A DNA stretch of 64,000 nucleotides from Acidobacteriota bacterium (GTDB lineage: Bacteria; Acidobacteriota; Thermoanaerobaculia; UBA5066; Gp7-AA6). The DNA is taken from contig DAHUXD010000018.1 of the NCBI GenBank assembly GCA_027307335.1, positions 1-64,000 of the forward strand, given 5' to 3'. Positions 39,596-49,171 of this stretch are shown piece by piece (within the stretch, counting starts at the first letter, position 1; each line of letters begins with the position of its first letter). The notes below the pieces were generated by a model. It saw nothing but the letters and a program-made list of their open reading frames with translations. It had not been told where the DNA came from and made no database searches. The translations under genes and the position numbers were made by a program.

Positions 39596-40938
39596 AGGCC
39601 AGACGCGCGACCGAGATCGACATTCCCCGCGGCGTGGAGGAGCCGACCCCCGAGGGAAGCCTCGCGGGCGGGCTCGAGGAGCTGCGGCGGGACCGCATCG
39701 TCTTCGACGCGGTCACGCAACTCCCGATCCACCCCTTCGACGATCCCTCGAAGGCGGACGAGCGGATCGAGAACCTCGGCGTGATCTACCTGCAGGTCGG
39801 CAAGTTCTTCGGCTTCGAGGAGCTCTTCGGCTGGGAGCAGTACGACCGCGTCCTCGCCTCGGTCTCGGAGGTTCTCCAGGACGACGTGCGCGCGTCCCGC
39901 CTCGCGCCGCTCGTGCGCTCGATCCGATTCTCGGGCGCGGACGGCTTCTTCGTCCTGTACGACCTGCCGGTCAACGGCCGTGGGCGCGCCCCCGCGAGCC
40001 TCGAGGAGGAGGCCGCGCGGCTGCGCGGGAGCGTGACGCGTCGCCTCCGCCAGTCGCTCGAGGGCACGGCGGCCGACTTCGTGAACATCCTCTCGTCGAG
40101 CCTCGTCGCGTCCGACAATCCCCGCGTGCGCTCCTCGCGCCACGTCGTGCGGACGCTCCAGGAGGCGGTCAAGATCGTCTCGCAGCGCCAGACGACCGAG
40201 CGCGTCGAGCTCTTCGCGGCGCTGAAGAGCGTCATCGGCCTGAAGCAGCTCCGCCCCGCCTTCCAGCCGGTGCGGCACCTCCCCGACGGCGCGATCATGG
40301 GCTACGAGGCCCTGATCCGCGGCCCGCAGGGCTCGAGCCTCGAGCCGCCGACGGTGCTCTTCGCCGTCGCGCACGACAACGAGATGGACGTCGAGCTCGA
40401 GACGCTTTGCCTCGAGACGATCTTCGCGAACCTGCCCCGTCCCGTCGGCGAGCGGCGGCTGTTCGTCAACGCCTCGGCGATGCTGCTCCGTCATCCCGTC
40501 TTCCTCGACGCGCGCAACCTGGCCGCGATCAACCGCAGCCACGCCGACGTCGTCGTGGAGATCTCGGAGAAGGAGATGGTGCGGGACTACGACTCGTTCC
40601 AGGAGGTCCTCGCGCTCGTGCGGCGCGCGAACCTGAAGATCGCGATCGACGACGCCGGCTCGGGCTATTCCGGCCTCGAGTCGATCCTCCAGCTCAAGCC
40701 GGACTACATCAAGGTCGCCGACTCGCTCGTCCGCCACCTCCACACCGACCCGATCAAGCGCGAGATCATCGCGAGCCTCGCGTCGATCGGGAAGCGCAGC
40801 GGGGCGACGCTCGTGGCGGAGGGCATCGAGGTCGAGGCCGAGCGCAGGACGCTCGTCGAGCTCGGCATCGAGTTCGGCCAGGGCTATCTCCTGGGCCGCC
40901 CGTCGTTCCAGGTCAGCGCGCGGGCGTCGCGGAACTAG
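39592..40938 (+). CDS. Degenerate GGDEF plus EAL domain protein (c-di-GMP phosphodiesterase candidate)
   Basis: 'GYEALIRGP', 'FVNAS', 'VVEISE', 'AIDDAGSGYSGLESI', 'LVAEGIEVE', 'GQGYLLGRP'; N-term 'SGADGFFVLYD' replaces GGDEF. Confidence 0.88.
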   Translation: MKARRATEIDIPRGVEEPTPEGSLAGGLEELRRDRIVFDAVTQLPIHPFDDPSKADERIENLGVIYLQVGKFFGFEELFGWEQYDRVLASVSEVLQDDVRASRLAPLVRSIRFSGADGFFVLYDLPVNGRGRAPASLEEEAARLRGSVTRRLRQSLEGTAADFVNILSSSLVASDNPRVRSSRHVVRTLQEAVKIVSQRQTTERVELFAALKSVIGLKQLRPAFQPVRHLPDGAIMGYEALIRGPQGSSLEPPTVLFAVAHDNEMDVELETLCLETIFANLPRPVGERRLFVNASAMLLRHPVFLDARNLAAINRSHADVVVEISEKEMVRDYDSFQEVLALVRRANLKIAIDDAGSGYSGLESILQLKPDYIKVADSLVRHLHTDPIKREIIASLASIGKRSGATLVAEGIEVEAERRTLVELGIEFGQGYLLGRPSFQVSARASRN

Positions 40939-43900
40939 CTAGACGTCCGACATCCGCAGCGTCGCGGTGGCGGGCACCGGCTCCTCGGCCGACGCGGGAG
41001 CGGGACGGGGCGTCGGCTCGACTCTCTCGCCGCGGCCCCGCCGGCGCCGCAGGCGCTGCTGCAGGCGATCCATCACGATGTAGAAGACCGGCGTGACGTA
41101 GAGCGTCAGCGTCTGGGAGAAGAGGAGCCCGCCCACGACGGCGAGGCCGAGCGGCCTGCGCGATTCCGCCCCGGCGCCGGCGCCGAGGGCGATCGGGATC
41201 GTGCCCATCAGCGCGGCCATGGTCGTCATCATGATCGGCCGGAATCGGACGAGGCACGCCTCGTAGATCGCCTTCGTCGCGGTCATTCCCTCGCCGCGCT
41301 GCGCCTCGATCGCGAAGTCGACCATCATGATGCCGTTCTTCTTCACGAGGCCGACGAGCATGATGATGCCGACGAACGCGTAGATCGAGAGATCGAGGCG
41401 GAAGACGAGCAGCGTGACGAGCGCGCCGAATCCGGCGAAGGGCAGCGCGGTCAGGATCGTGATCGGATGGATGAAGCTCTCGTAGAGGATCCCGAGCACC
41501 ATGTAGATGACGAGGATCGCGACGATCAGGAGGAGCCCGAGTCCCTGCACCGAGCTCTGGAACGCCTGCGCGGTGCCCTGGAAGCTCGTCTGGATCGTCG
41601 CGGGCAGCGTCTGGCGCGCGATGCGGTCGACGGCCGCCACTGCCTCGCCGAGGGAGACGCCGGGCTTGAGGTTGAAGGAGATCGAGACCGCCGGGAGCTG
41701 CCCCTGGTGAACGACCGCCAGCGGTCCCGTGTTCTGCCGGATCGACGCGAGCGAAGAGAGCGGCACGAGCTGCCCGGAGGACGAGCGGACGTACAGCATC
41801 GAGATGGCGGCGGCGCTGCCCTGGAACTCGGGGGCGAGCTCCATGATGACCTGGTACTCGTTGTTCGGCGCATAGATCGTCGAGATCTGCCGCGTGCCGT
41901 AGGCGGTGTAGAGCGCGTCTTCGATCTGCTGGCTGGAGACGCCGAGCACCGAGGCGCGGTCGCGGTTGATGTCGATCGCCACCTGCGGATTCTGGTTCTG
42001 GAGATCGCTCGTCACGTCCTGGAGGCCGGGCACGGCTCGCATCTTCTGCTCGAGGACCGGCGCGAACTTGTAGAGCTCGGCGGTGTCGGAATCCTGCAGC
42101 GTGTACTGGTACTGGCTCTTGGTCAGCGACCCTCCGAGACGGATCGGCGGCGGCACCTGGAGGAACGCGCGGATGCCGGGGACCTTCGCGAGCTTCGGCC
42201 GGAGGTCCTGGATGATCTGGTCGGCGGAGCGCTTCCGCTGATCCCGCGGTTTCAGCTGCGCGAGCACGATGCCCGAGTTGCCGACGCTGATGTTGCCGCG
42301 GGGGCCGCAGCTCGAAAGCAGGTTCGCGACGTCGGGATCCGACCGCACGATCTCCGCGATCTGTTTCTGCTTCTCCTTCATGGCCGGGAAGCCGATGCCC
42401 TGCGCGCCCTCCGTGAATCCGAAGACGAGGCCCTGGTCCTCGGTCGGCAGGAACCCCTTCGGGATCGCGACGAAGAGCCAGCCGGTCGCGGCCAGCACGA
42501 CGGCCGAGCCCGCGAGCACCGTCCACGGGTGGCGGAGCGCGGGGCCGAGAGTGCGCGCGTAGAAACCGACCATCGTGTCGAAGCCCTTTTCGCTCCACTG
42601 GTACAGCTTCGAATGCTTCTTCTCTCCCTCGGGCTTGAGGAACCGGCTGCAGAGCATCGGCGTCAGCGACAGCGAGACGAAGCCGGACACCAGGATCGAC
42701 ACGCCGATCGTGACCGCGAACTCCCGGAACAGCCGTCCGATGACGCCGCCCATGAAGAGGATCGGGATGAAGACGGCCGCGAGCGAGATCGTCATCGAGA
42801 GGATCGTGAAGCCGATCTCCTTCGAGCCGGAGAACGCCGCCTGGAGGGGCGACTCGCCGCGTTCGATGTGCCGGTGAATGTTCTCGAGCATGACGATCGC
42901 ATCGTCCACGACGAAGCCGACCGACAGCGTCAGGGCCATCAGCGAGAGGTTGTCCAGGCTGTAGCCGAGCACGTACATGACCGCGAACGTGCCGACGATC
43001 GAGAACGGCAGCGCGAGACTGGGGATGACGGTCGCCGAGAGGTTCCGCAGGAAGAGGAAGATGACCATCACGACGAGGGCGAGCGTCAGGAGCAGCGTGA
43101 ACTTGACGTCGTTGACCGAGTCTCGGATCGAGACCGAGCGGTCGTAGAGGATGTGCAGCGTGGCGGACGCCGGGAGCTGCTTCTGGAACGTCGGCAGCAG
43201 GCGCCGGACGGCCTCGGCGACTTCGACCGTGTTCGTGCCGGGCTGCTTGAAAATCGCGAGCGAGATCGAGCGCTCGTCGTTGTACCAGGCCGCGGTCTTG
43301 TCGTTCTCGACGCCGTCCTTCGCGTCGCCGACGTCGGAGATGCGCACGGGGGAGCCGTTCCGGTAGGTCACGATGATCGGCCGGTACGAGGCGGCGTCGA
43401 GCAGTTGCCCGCTCGCCTGCACCGTGAAGGAGGTCTGGGCGCCATAGAGGATGCCGGTGGGCAGGTTCACGTTCGCGTTCTGGACCGCCGAGGCGACCTC
43501 GTCGATGCCGATGCCCCGGCTCGCGAGCTGACGCGGGTCGAGCTGCACGCGGACCGCGAACTTCTGCGGACCGTACACCTGGACCTGCGCGACGCCCGAC
43601 ACCGTCGAGATCCGCTGCGCCATCATCGTCTCGCCGTAGTCGTCGAGCTGCGAGAGCGGCAGCGTCGCGGAAGTCAGCGTCAGGTAGATGACGGGCTGGT
43701 CGGCCGGGTTCACCTTCTGGTACGACGGCGGCGCGGGCATGTTCGGCGGCAGCTGGCGAGCGGCGGCGGAGATCGCCGACTGCACGTCGAGCGCGGCGCC
43801 GTCGAGGTTGCGCGTCAAGTTGAACTGCAGCGTGATCTGCGTCGAGCCCTGCGTCGACGTCGAGTTCATGTTGTCGAGGCCCGCGATCGTCGAGAACTGG

Positions 43901-44106
43901 CGCTCGAGCGGCGTCGCGACCGAGGAGGCCATGGTCTCGGGGGACGCTCCCGGCAGCGAGGCCGCGACCTGGATCGTCGGAAAGTCGACGTTCGGCAGGT
44001 CGGAGACGGGCAGCAGCCGGTACGCCATCATGCCGAAGATGAGGATGCCCGCCATCACGAGCGTCGTCGTGACGGGCCGGCGGATGAAGAGGTCGGAGAG
44101 GTTCAC
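40939..44106 (-). CDS. RND multidrug efflux permease
   Basis: 'VNLSDLFIRRPVTTTLVMAGILIFGMMAYRLLPVSDLPNVDFPTIQV', GTG start. Confidence 0.95.
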   Translation of the reverse strand: MNLSDLFIRRPVTTTLVMAGILIFGMMAYRLLPVSDLPNVDFPTIQVAASLPGASPETMASSVATPLERQFSTIAGLDNMNSTSTQGSTQITLQFNLTRNLDGAALDVQSAISAAARQLPPNMPAPPSYQKVNPADQPVIYLTLTSATLPLSQLDDYGETMMAQRISTVSGVAQVQVYGPQKFAVRVQLDPRQLASRGIGIDEVASAVQNANVNLPTGILYGAQTSFTVQASGQLLDAASYRPIIVTYRNGSPVRISDVGDAKDGVENDKTAAWYNDERSISLAIFKQPGTNTVEVAEAVRRLLPTFQKQLPASATLHILYDRSVSIRDSVNDVKFTLLLTLALVVMVIFLFLRNLSATVIPSLALPFSIVGTFAVMYVLGYSLDNLSLMALTLSVGFVVDDAIVMLENIHRHIERGESPLQAAFSGSKEIGFTILSMTISLAAVFIPILFMGGVIGRLFREFAVTIGVSILVSGFVSLSLTPMLCSRFLKPEGEKKHSKLYQWSEKGFDTMVGFYARTLGPALRHPWTVLAGSAVVLAATGWLFVAIPKGFLPTEDQGLVFGFTEGAQGIGFPAMKEKQKQIAEIVRSDPDVANLLSSCGPRGNISVGNSGIVLAQLKPRDQRKRSADQIIQDLRPKLAKVPGIRAFLQVPPPIRLGGSLTKSQYQYTLQDSDTAELYKFAPVLEQKMRAVPGLQDVTSDLQNQNPQVAIDINRDRASVLGVSSQQIEDALYTAYGTRQISTIYAPNNEYQVIMELAPEFQGSAAAISMLYVRSSSGQLVPLSSLASIRQNTGPLAVVHQGQLPAVSISFNLKPGVSLGEAVAAVDRIARQTLPATIQTSFQGTAQAFQSSVQGLGLLLIVAILVIYMVLGILYESFIHPITILTALPFAGFGALVTLLVFRLDLSIYAFVGIIMLVGLVKKNGIMMVDFAIEAQRGEGMTATKAIYEACLVRFRPIMMTTMAALMGTIPIALGAGAGAESRRPLGLAVVGGLLFSQTLTLYVTPVFYIVMDRLQQRLRRRRGRGERVEPTPRPAPASAEEPVPATATLRMSDV

Positions 44107-45218
44107 GACCGTTTCTCCGCCGCGGCCGTCTCCGACGGGAGGATCTCGACCTTGGCGCCCGGGCGAAGCCGCAGCTGCCCATCCGTGACGACGCGCTCGC
44201 CGGCCGACAGACCCTGGTCGATCACCGAACCGTCCGAAAGCGTCCGGCCGACGGTGACCGGCCGCGGCTCGACCGTGTTGTCCGCCTTGAGCACGTAGGC
44301 GAAGAGGCCCTGCTGACCGTTCTGCACCGCTCCCTGCGGCGCGACGATCGCGTTCGGCAGCGTCGCGAGCGTGATCCGCGCGTTGACGAACTCGCCCGGC
44401 CACAGGATCCGGTCCTGATTGCGGAAGGTCGCCTTCACGGTGATCGTGCCCGTCGCGCGATCGACCGTGTTGTCGATGAAGGTCAGTTCGCCGCGTGCGA
44501 GGAGCTTGCCGGTCGACGGCTCCTCCGCCTCGACGGCGAGCGGGCCGTCCGCCTGCCGGCGGCGGATCTCGGCGAGCTCGCGCTCCGGGAGGGCGACCGA
44601 GACGTAGACGGGCTCGACCTGGTTGATCGTGACGAGCACCGCGTCGTTCGCCTTGACGACGTTGCCGGCCTGGACCATGACGACGCCGGTCCGGCCGTCG
44701 AGCGGGGAGCGGATCGCGCAGTACCCGACGTCGAGCCGCGTCTTCTCGACGGCCGCCTCGTCCGCGCGCACCGTCGCCGCGAAGGCCGCCGCGTTGGCGC
44801 GCACGGCGTCGTTCTGCTGCGCGGTCACGTAGTCCTTCTTGACCAGGTCGGCATAACGCCGGACGTCCGCCTGCGCGTTCTCGAGCTGAGCCCGGTCACG
44901 CGCGAGGGCGCCCTCCGCCTGCGCGAGCGCGGCCTCGTACGGCCTCGGGTCGATCTGGAAGAGCAGGTCGCCCTTGTGGACGTCCTGGCCCTCGCGGAAG
45001 TGGACCTGCAGGATCTCGCCGTTGACGAGCGCCCGCACCGCGACGGTGTTGTACGGGATCACGCTGCCGACGTTGCGCAGCTGCACCGGCACCGGCTTCT
45101 GCACGACGATGCCGACCTTGACGGGGACGAGCTCGGGCGGCGGCGTCTTGGCGGCGCGGGCGCAGCCCGAGGCGAGGGCGACGAGGACGGCGCCGGCGAA
45201 ACGAACGGCGTTCTTCAC
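44103..45218 (-). CDS. RND efflux periplasmic adaptor (MFP)
   Basis: 'VRALVNGEILQVHFREGQDVHKGDLLFQIDPRPYEAALAQAE', lipoprotein signal, GTG start. Confidence 0.93.
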   Translation of the reverse strand: MKNAVRFAGAVLVALASGCARAAKTPPPELVPVKVGIVVQKPVPVQLRNVGSVIPYNTVAVRALVNGEILQVHFREGQDVHKGDLLFQIDPRPYEAALAQAEGALARDRAQLENAQADVRRYADLVKKDYVTAQQNDAVRANAAAFAATVRADEAAVEKTRLDVGYCAIRSPLDGRTGVVMVQAGNVVKANDAVLVTINQVEPVYVSVALPERELAEIRRRQADGPLAVEAEEPSTGKLLARGELTFIDNTVDRATGTITVKATFRNQDRILWPGEFVNARITLATLPNAIVAPQGAVQNGQQGLFAYVLKADNTVEPRPVTVGRTLSDGSVIDQGLSAGERVVTDGQLRLRPGAKVEILPSETAAAEKRS

Positions 45219-46675
45219 GGCTGCTCCGGTCGGGCGGCGGCGCCCGTGATCTCCGCGGCGCGCGGAAGGAGGGCGCCGGTCGCGTGCGCGAGCTGCGCCA
45301 TGGCGAGGAACCACAGGGAGCGCGCCTGGACCTCCTCGGCGCGCGCCGAGGCGAGGGACGCCTGCGTCGTCAGCAGGTCGAGGATCGAGCCGACGCCCGC
45401 CTTGTACCGTCCGTCCGCGACGTCGGCGGACTGCGTCGCGCTCGCGAGCAGGTCCCGCGTCGTGTGCACGCGCTGGGTGGCGGTCTTCATCGCGTAGTAG
45501 CTCGACCACACGTCGAGGATGATCTGGTCCTCGACGCGCTCCGAATCGGCGCTCGCGGCCTCGGCCTCCTCCTTCGCCTTCTGAGTGCGGTAGGCGACGT
45601 CGAAGCCGGTGAAGACGGGGATGCGCAGGAGCAACAGGGCCGAGTAGTTCGACGCGATGGCGTCCGGGCCCGGCCTCCAGAGAAAAGTCTTCCCGAGGGT
45701 CCCGACGGTCGAGAGTTTCGGCAGCCCCTCGGACTGGACGGACCGAATCTTGCTCTGCGCCGCGAGGGCCGTGAACCGGCTCGCGGCGAGGTCCGGCCTC
45801 GCCTCGACCGCCTTCGCGATCAGGTCGTCGACCGTCTTCTGGACCATGTCGAGCGGGAGCTCGGAAGGCAGATCGCCCACGTCGACCGGCAGGTTCGCCG
45901 GAACGCCCACCGCCGTCGCGAGCGCTCCGCGGATGATCTGAACCTGCCCCTGCGTGTCCTGCAGATCGAGCTCGGCCTGCGAGACGGACGTCTTCGCCTG
46001 GAGGACGTCGGCGATCGTCGCCACTCCGGCGCGGTGGCGCTCCTCCGCGGAATCGAGGCTCCGGCGAGCCTCGTCGAGGCTCGCCTGCCGCGCGATCGCG
46101 AGCGCCTTCGCGTTTAAGTACTGGTAGTAGGCCTGCGCGATCGTCAGCACGACGTCCTGAATCGCCGCGTTGTGCGTCCAGTTGGCGGCGTAGAGAGCCC
46201 GCGTCGCCTGTTCGACGTCCGCCTGCCGTCCGCCCGAGTCGACGATGAGCCACGTCCCGGTGAGCGAGGGACCATACGTGGTGTCGAGGATCGAGAGAAA
46301 GCCGGGCCCGTTGGCGAACGGCTGCTTCTGGCGCAGGAGCTGCCCGTCGGCTTCGAGGGTCGGGAAGTAGGGGGCGCGCTTCGATCCGACCTCCGCCGCC
46401 GCCGCGCGCGCCGACGCCCACGCGGCCCGCGTGACGGGGTTCGCGTGGAGCCCGACGTCGACGAGCTGCGCGAGCGAGAGCGTCGTGCCGGGCTTCAAGT
46501 ACTCCTCGGGCACGACGGGCGCGGACTTCTCGACGGGGGAGGGCGGCATCGCGGCCTTCGCGGGCGGGGACCACGGCTGCGCGGGCTCGGGGGACACCGC
46601 GTTCTTCACCGTCCTCTCCGGAATCGCGGTGCAGCCCGCGGCGGCGAGCAGAGTGATCGCCACGAGCGCCCTCAT
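45215..46675 (-). CDS. TolC-family outer membrane efflux protein
   Basis: Lipobox 'LLAAAGC', 'LSLAQLVDVGLHANPVTRAAWASARAAAAEVGSKRAPYFPTLEADG'. Confidence 0.92.
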   Translation of the reverse strand: MRALVAITLLAAAGCTAIPERTVKNAVSPEPAQPWSPPAKAAMPPSPVEKSAPVVPEEYLKPGTTLSLAQLVDVGLHANPVTRAAWASARAAAAEVGSKRAPYFPTLEADGQLLRQKQPFANGPGFLSILDTTYGPSLTGTWLIVDSGGRQADVEQATRALYAANWTHNAAIQDVVLTIAQAYYQYLNAKALAIARQASLDEARRSLDSAEERHRAGVATIADVLQAKTSVSQAELDLQDTQGQVQIIRGALATAVGVPANLPVDVGDLPSELPLDMVQKTVDDLIAKAVEARPDLAASRFTALAAQSKIRSVQSEGLPKLSTVGTLGKTFLWRPGPDAIASNYSALLLLRIPVFTGFDVAYRTQKAKEEAEAASADSERVEDQIILDVWSSYYAMKTATQRVHTTRDLLASATQSADVADGRYKAGVGSILDLLTTQASLASARAEEVQARSLWFLAMAQLAHATGALLPRAAEITGAAARPEQP

Positions 46676-47262
46676 GCCGTCTCCGGCTCGGCCCTCCGGC
46701 CGGCGCCCTGCACGAACACGCTGATGAGCTGGCCGACGAGGTCCTCGAGGCGATCGGACGACGTGTGGAAGAGGTTCATCGAGCGCACCATGCCGAGGAA
46801 GAGGTCGGCGCCGATGCGGGCGTCGATGCCGCGGAACTCCCGTCGCTCGATGCCGGCGAGGATCGCCTCCTGCACCACGCGGAGAATCGGTTCGCGCCGC
46901 TTGATGAGCTCGACCTCGAGCGCCGGGAAACGCTCGTCGCGCTGGAAGAACGGCAGGAGGTAACGCCGCTCCCAGAAACGGCCGAGGATCAGGGTCGCGA
47001 TCGCCTCGAGCTTCCGGGCGGCGGACGCCTCGGCGCGGGAGACCTGCTCCAGCTCCGAGGCGAGCCCCTCCACGACGTGGACGACCGTCGCGAAGTAGAG
47101 GTCCTCCTTCGTCTCGAAGTAGCGGTAGATCGTGCCCTTGCCGATGCCGGCGTCCGAGGCGATCGAGTCGATCAGGACCTCGTGGAACGGCCGCGCGGCG
47201 AAGACCCGCGACGCGGCATCCAGGATCGCGAGCTCTTTGGTCTGTGTCTTCAGTCGTGCCAT
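46672..47262 (-). CDS. TetR-family regulator of the RND operon
   Basis: 'ILDAASRVFAARPFHEVLIDSIASDAGIGKGTIYRYFETKEDLYFA'. Confidence 0.92.
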   Translation of the reverse strand: MARLKTQTKELAILDAASRVFAARPFHEVLIDSIASDAGIGKGTIYRYFETKEDLYFATVVHVVEGLASELEQVSRAEASAARKLEAIATLILGRFWERRYLLPFFQRDERFPALEVELIKRREPILRVVQEAILAGIERREFRGIDARIGADLFLGMVRSMNLFHTSSDRLEDLVGQLISVFVQGAGRRAEPETA

Positions 47263-47277
47263 CTCTTAAATTCCGGT

Positions 47278-47291
47278 ACTGACCGGTCAGT
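47278..47291. promoter_or_regulatory. Candidate TetR operator ACTGACCGGTCAGT
   Basis: Perfect 14-bp palindrome 15 bp upstream of the minus-strand TetR start. Confidence 0.65.
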
Positions 47292-47319
47292 TCTATGTCT
47301 TACGGGGTTCGAAGGACAG

Positions 47320-47335
47320 GAGTTTTCGAAAACTC
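47320..47335. promoter_or_regulatory. Perfect 16-bp palindrome GAGTTTTCGAAAACTC
   Basis: Centre of the divergent TetR/TetR intergenic region. Confidence 0.5.
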
Positions 47336-47373
47336 GAAAAACTGTTGCTCCCAGAATAGAACCTCAGTAGATT

Positions 47374-47390
47374 ACTTAACGTAGTTAAGT
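47374..47390. promoter_or_regulatory. Candidate operator ACTTAAC-GTA-GTTAAGT for the plus-strand TetR
   Basis: 7-bp perfect arms, immediately upstream of RBS GGAGG. Confidence 0.6.
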
Positions 47391-47404
47391 TTTGGAGGCT
47401 CGTT

Positions 47405-48040
47405 TTGGGAACCGTTCAGAGACGCGAACGCGAGAAACAGGAGCTGCGGGGCCGGATCCTCGACGCCGCCCGCGAGCTCTTCGTCGAGCAGGGCTTCGAC
47501 GCCGTCACGATGCGCAAGATCGCCGAGCGGATCGAGTACTCGCCGACGGCCATCTATTTCCACTTCCGCGACAAGCAGACGCTCCTGCGCGAGCTCTGCG
47601 ACGGCGATTTCGGTGCCCTGGCCGGGGAGTTCCAGAAGATCGCCGCGATCGCCGATCCGATCGAACGGCTGCGGGAGATCGGGCGGGCGTACGTCGGCTT
47701 CGCGCTTTCCTGCCCGAACCATTACCGGCTGATGTTCATGACGCCGAAGCCCCTCGGCATCTGCGCCGCGGACAGCCGGATCGCGCGGGGCAATCCCGAG
47801 GAGGACGCTTACGCCTTCCTGCGCGCGACCGTCGCGGAGGCGATCGAGGCGGGGCGGCTCCGCCCCGACCTCCACGACGCGGACCTCGTCTCGCAGATGG
47901 TCTGGGCGGGCACGCACGGCGTCGTCTCGCTCCAGATCGCCAAGAAGGACGACGACTGGGTCGACTGGCGCGACGCGAAGACGACGGCCCACGAGCTGAT
48001 CGAGGTCATGATCCGCGGCCTCGTCCGCGACCGGAACTGA
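47405..48040 (+). CDS. TetR-family transcriptional regulator (TTG start)
   Basis: 'ILDAARELFVEQGFDAVTMRKIAERIEYSPTAIYFHFRDKQTLLREL'. Confidence 0.92.
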   Translation: MGTVQRREREKQELRGRILDAARELFVEQGFDAVTMRKIAERIEYSPTAIYFHFRDKQTLLRELCDGDFGALAGEFQKIAAIADPIERLREIGRAYVGFALSCPNHYRLMFMTPKPLGICAADSRIARGNPEEDAYAFLRATVAEAIEAGRLRPDLHDADLVSQMVWAGTHGVVSLQIAKKDDDWVDWRDAKTTAHELIEVMIRGLVRDRN

Positions 48041-48042
48041 CC

Positions 48043-49170
48043 ATGGTCGACCTCGCGACGAAGAGCCTCCTCCACGACCGCCTGCGCTTCCTGATCACCG
48101 TTTCGGGCGTCGCCTTCGCGGTCACGCTCGTGTTCGTGCAGGTGGGCCTCTTCCTGGGTCTCCTCGACAACGCGTCGGTCACGATCGAGCACATCTCCGC
48201 GGACCTGTGGGTGACGTCGCGCAACACGCCGAACGTCGACTTCGCGCACACCTTCCCCGAGACCGCCGTGCAGCGGGTGCGTTCGGTGCCCGGCGTCGCG
48301 GCGGCGGACAACCTGATCGTCTGGTTCATGACGGTGAACCTGCCCTCGGGCGCGCAGGAGGGCACGCTCGCCTACGCGCTCTCGGACTTCCGCCGCTGGA
48401 ACATTCCCTGGAACGTCGAGTCGGGCGACGTCGACGACTTGAAGCGCGGCCAGTACCTCTTCCTCGACGGCTCCGCCGTCAAGCGCTACGGCCCGTTCGC
48501 CGTCGGCGAGTACCGCGAGATCCTCGGCCAGCGGATGAAGATCATCGGAAGGACCCGGGACGCGCTCTCCTTCACGACCACGCCGATCTCGTTTCTCGAC
48601 TTCGATCGCGCGCAGAAGCTGTCGCCGGACCTCCTGAAGAACCGGACCACCTACGTCCTCGTGAAGCTCGCGCCCGGCGCGGACGCTGCGGCGGTCAAGG
48701 CCGAGATCGCGCGCCGCCTGCCGTACAACGACGTCTACACGAAGAAGGAGTGGGCCGCGCGCTCCCGCCGCTACTGGGTGCAGTCGACCGGCATCGGACT
48801 CAACATGTACATCACGGTCTTCCTCGGGTGCCTCGTCGGCATCGTCGTCGTCGCCCAGACGCTCTACACCTCCACGATGGAACACATCAAGGAGTTCGGC
48901 ACCGTCAAGGCGATCGGCGGCGGCAACCTCGACATCTACCGGATTCTCGGCAAGCAGGCGACCATCGCGGGCGTCGCCGGATTCGTGCTCGGCGCGCTGA
49001 TGGCGTTCGCGTTGCGGCCGGCGATCGCGAAGATCGACCTGAAGCTGATCATCACGCCGGTCTTCGCGGCGATCGTGTTCGCCGGCTCGGTCGTCATGTG
49101 CCTCGCGGCCGCGATGATCTCGTTCCGCAAGGTCGCCTCGATCGATCCGGCGCTGGTCTTCCGGGCCTGA
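48043..49170 (+). CDS. ABC transporter permease (FtsX/DevC-like)
   Basis: 'SLLHDRLRFLITVSGVAFAVTLVFVQVGLFLGLLDNASVTIEHISADLWVTSRNTPNVDFA'. Confidence 0.9.
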   Translation: MVDLATKSLLHDRLRFLITVSGVAFAVTLVFVQVGLFLGLLDNASVTIEHISADLWVTSRNTPNVDFAHTFPETAVQRVRSVPGVAAADNLIVWFMTVNLPSGAQEGTLAYALSDFRRWNIPWNVESGDVDDLKRGQYLFLDGSAVKRYGPFAVGEYREILGQRMKIIGRTRDALSFTTTPISFLDFDRAQKLSPDLLKNRTTYVLVKLAPGADAAAVKAEIARRLPYNDVYTKKEWAARSRRYWVQSTGIGLNMYITVFLGCLVGIVVVAQTLYTSTMEHIKEFGTVKAIGGGNLDIYRILGKQATIAGVAGFVLGALMAFALRPAIAKIDLKLIITPVFAAIVFAGSVVMCLAAAMISFRKVASIDPALVFRA

Positions 49171-49171
49171 G

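Noticed and set aside
41467-44298. 943-aa plus-strand ORF opposite the second RND permease
   Set aside because: Antisense composition artefact; the RND gene on the minus strand explains the region.
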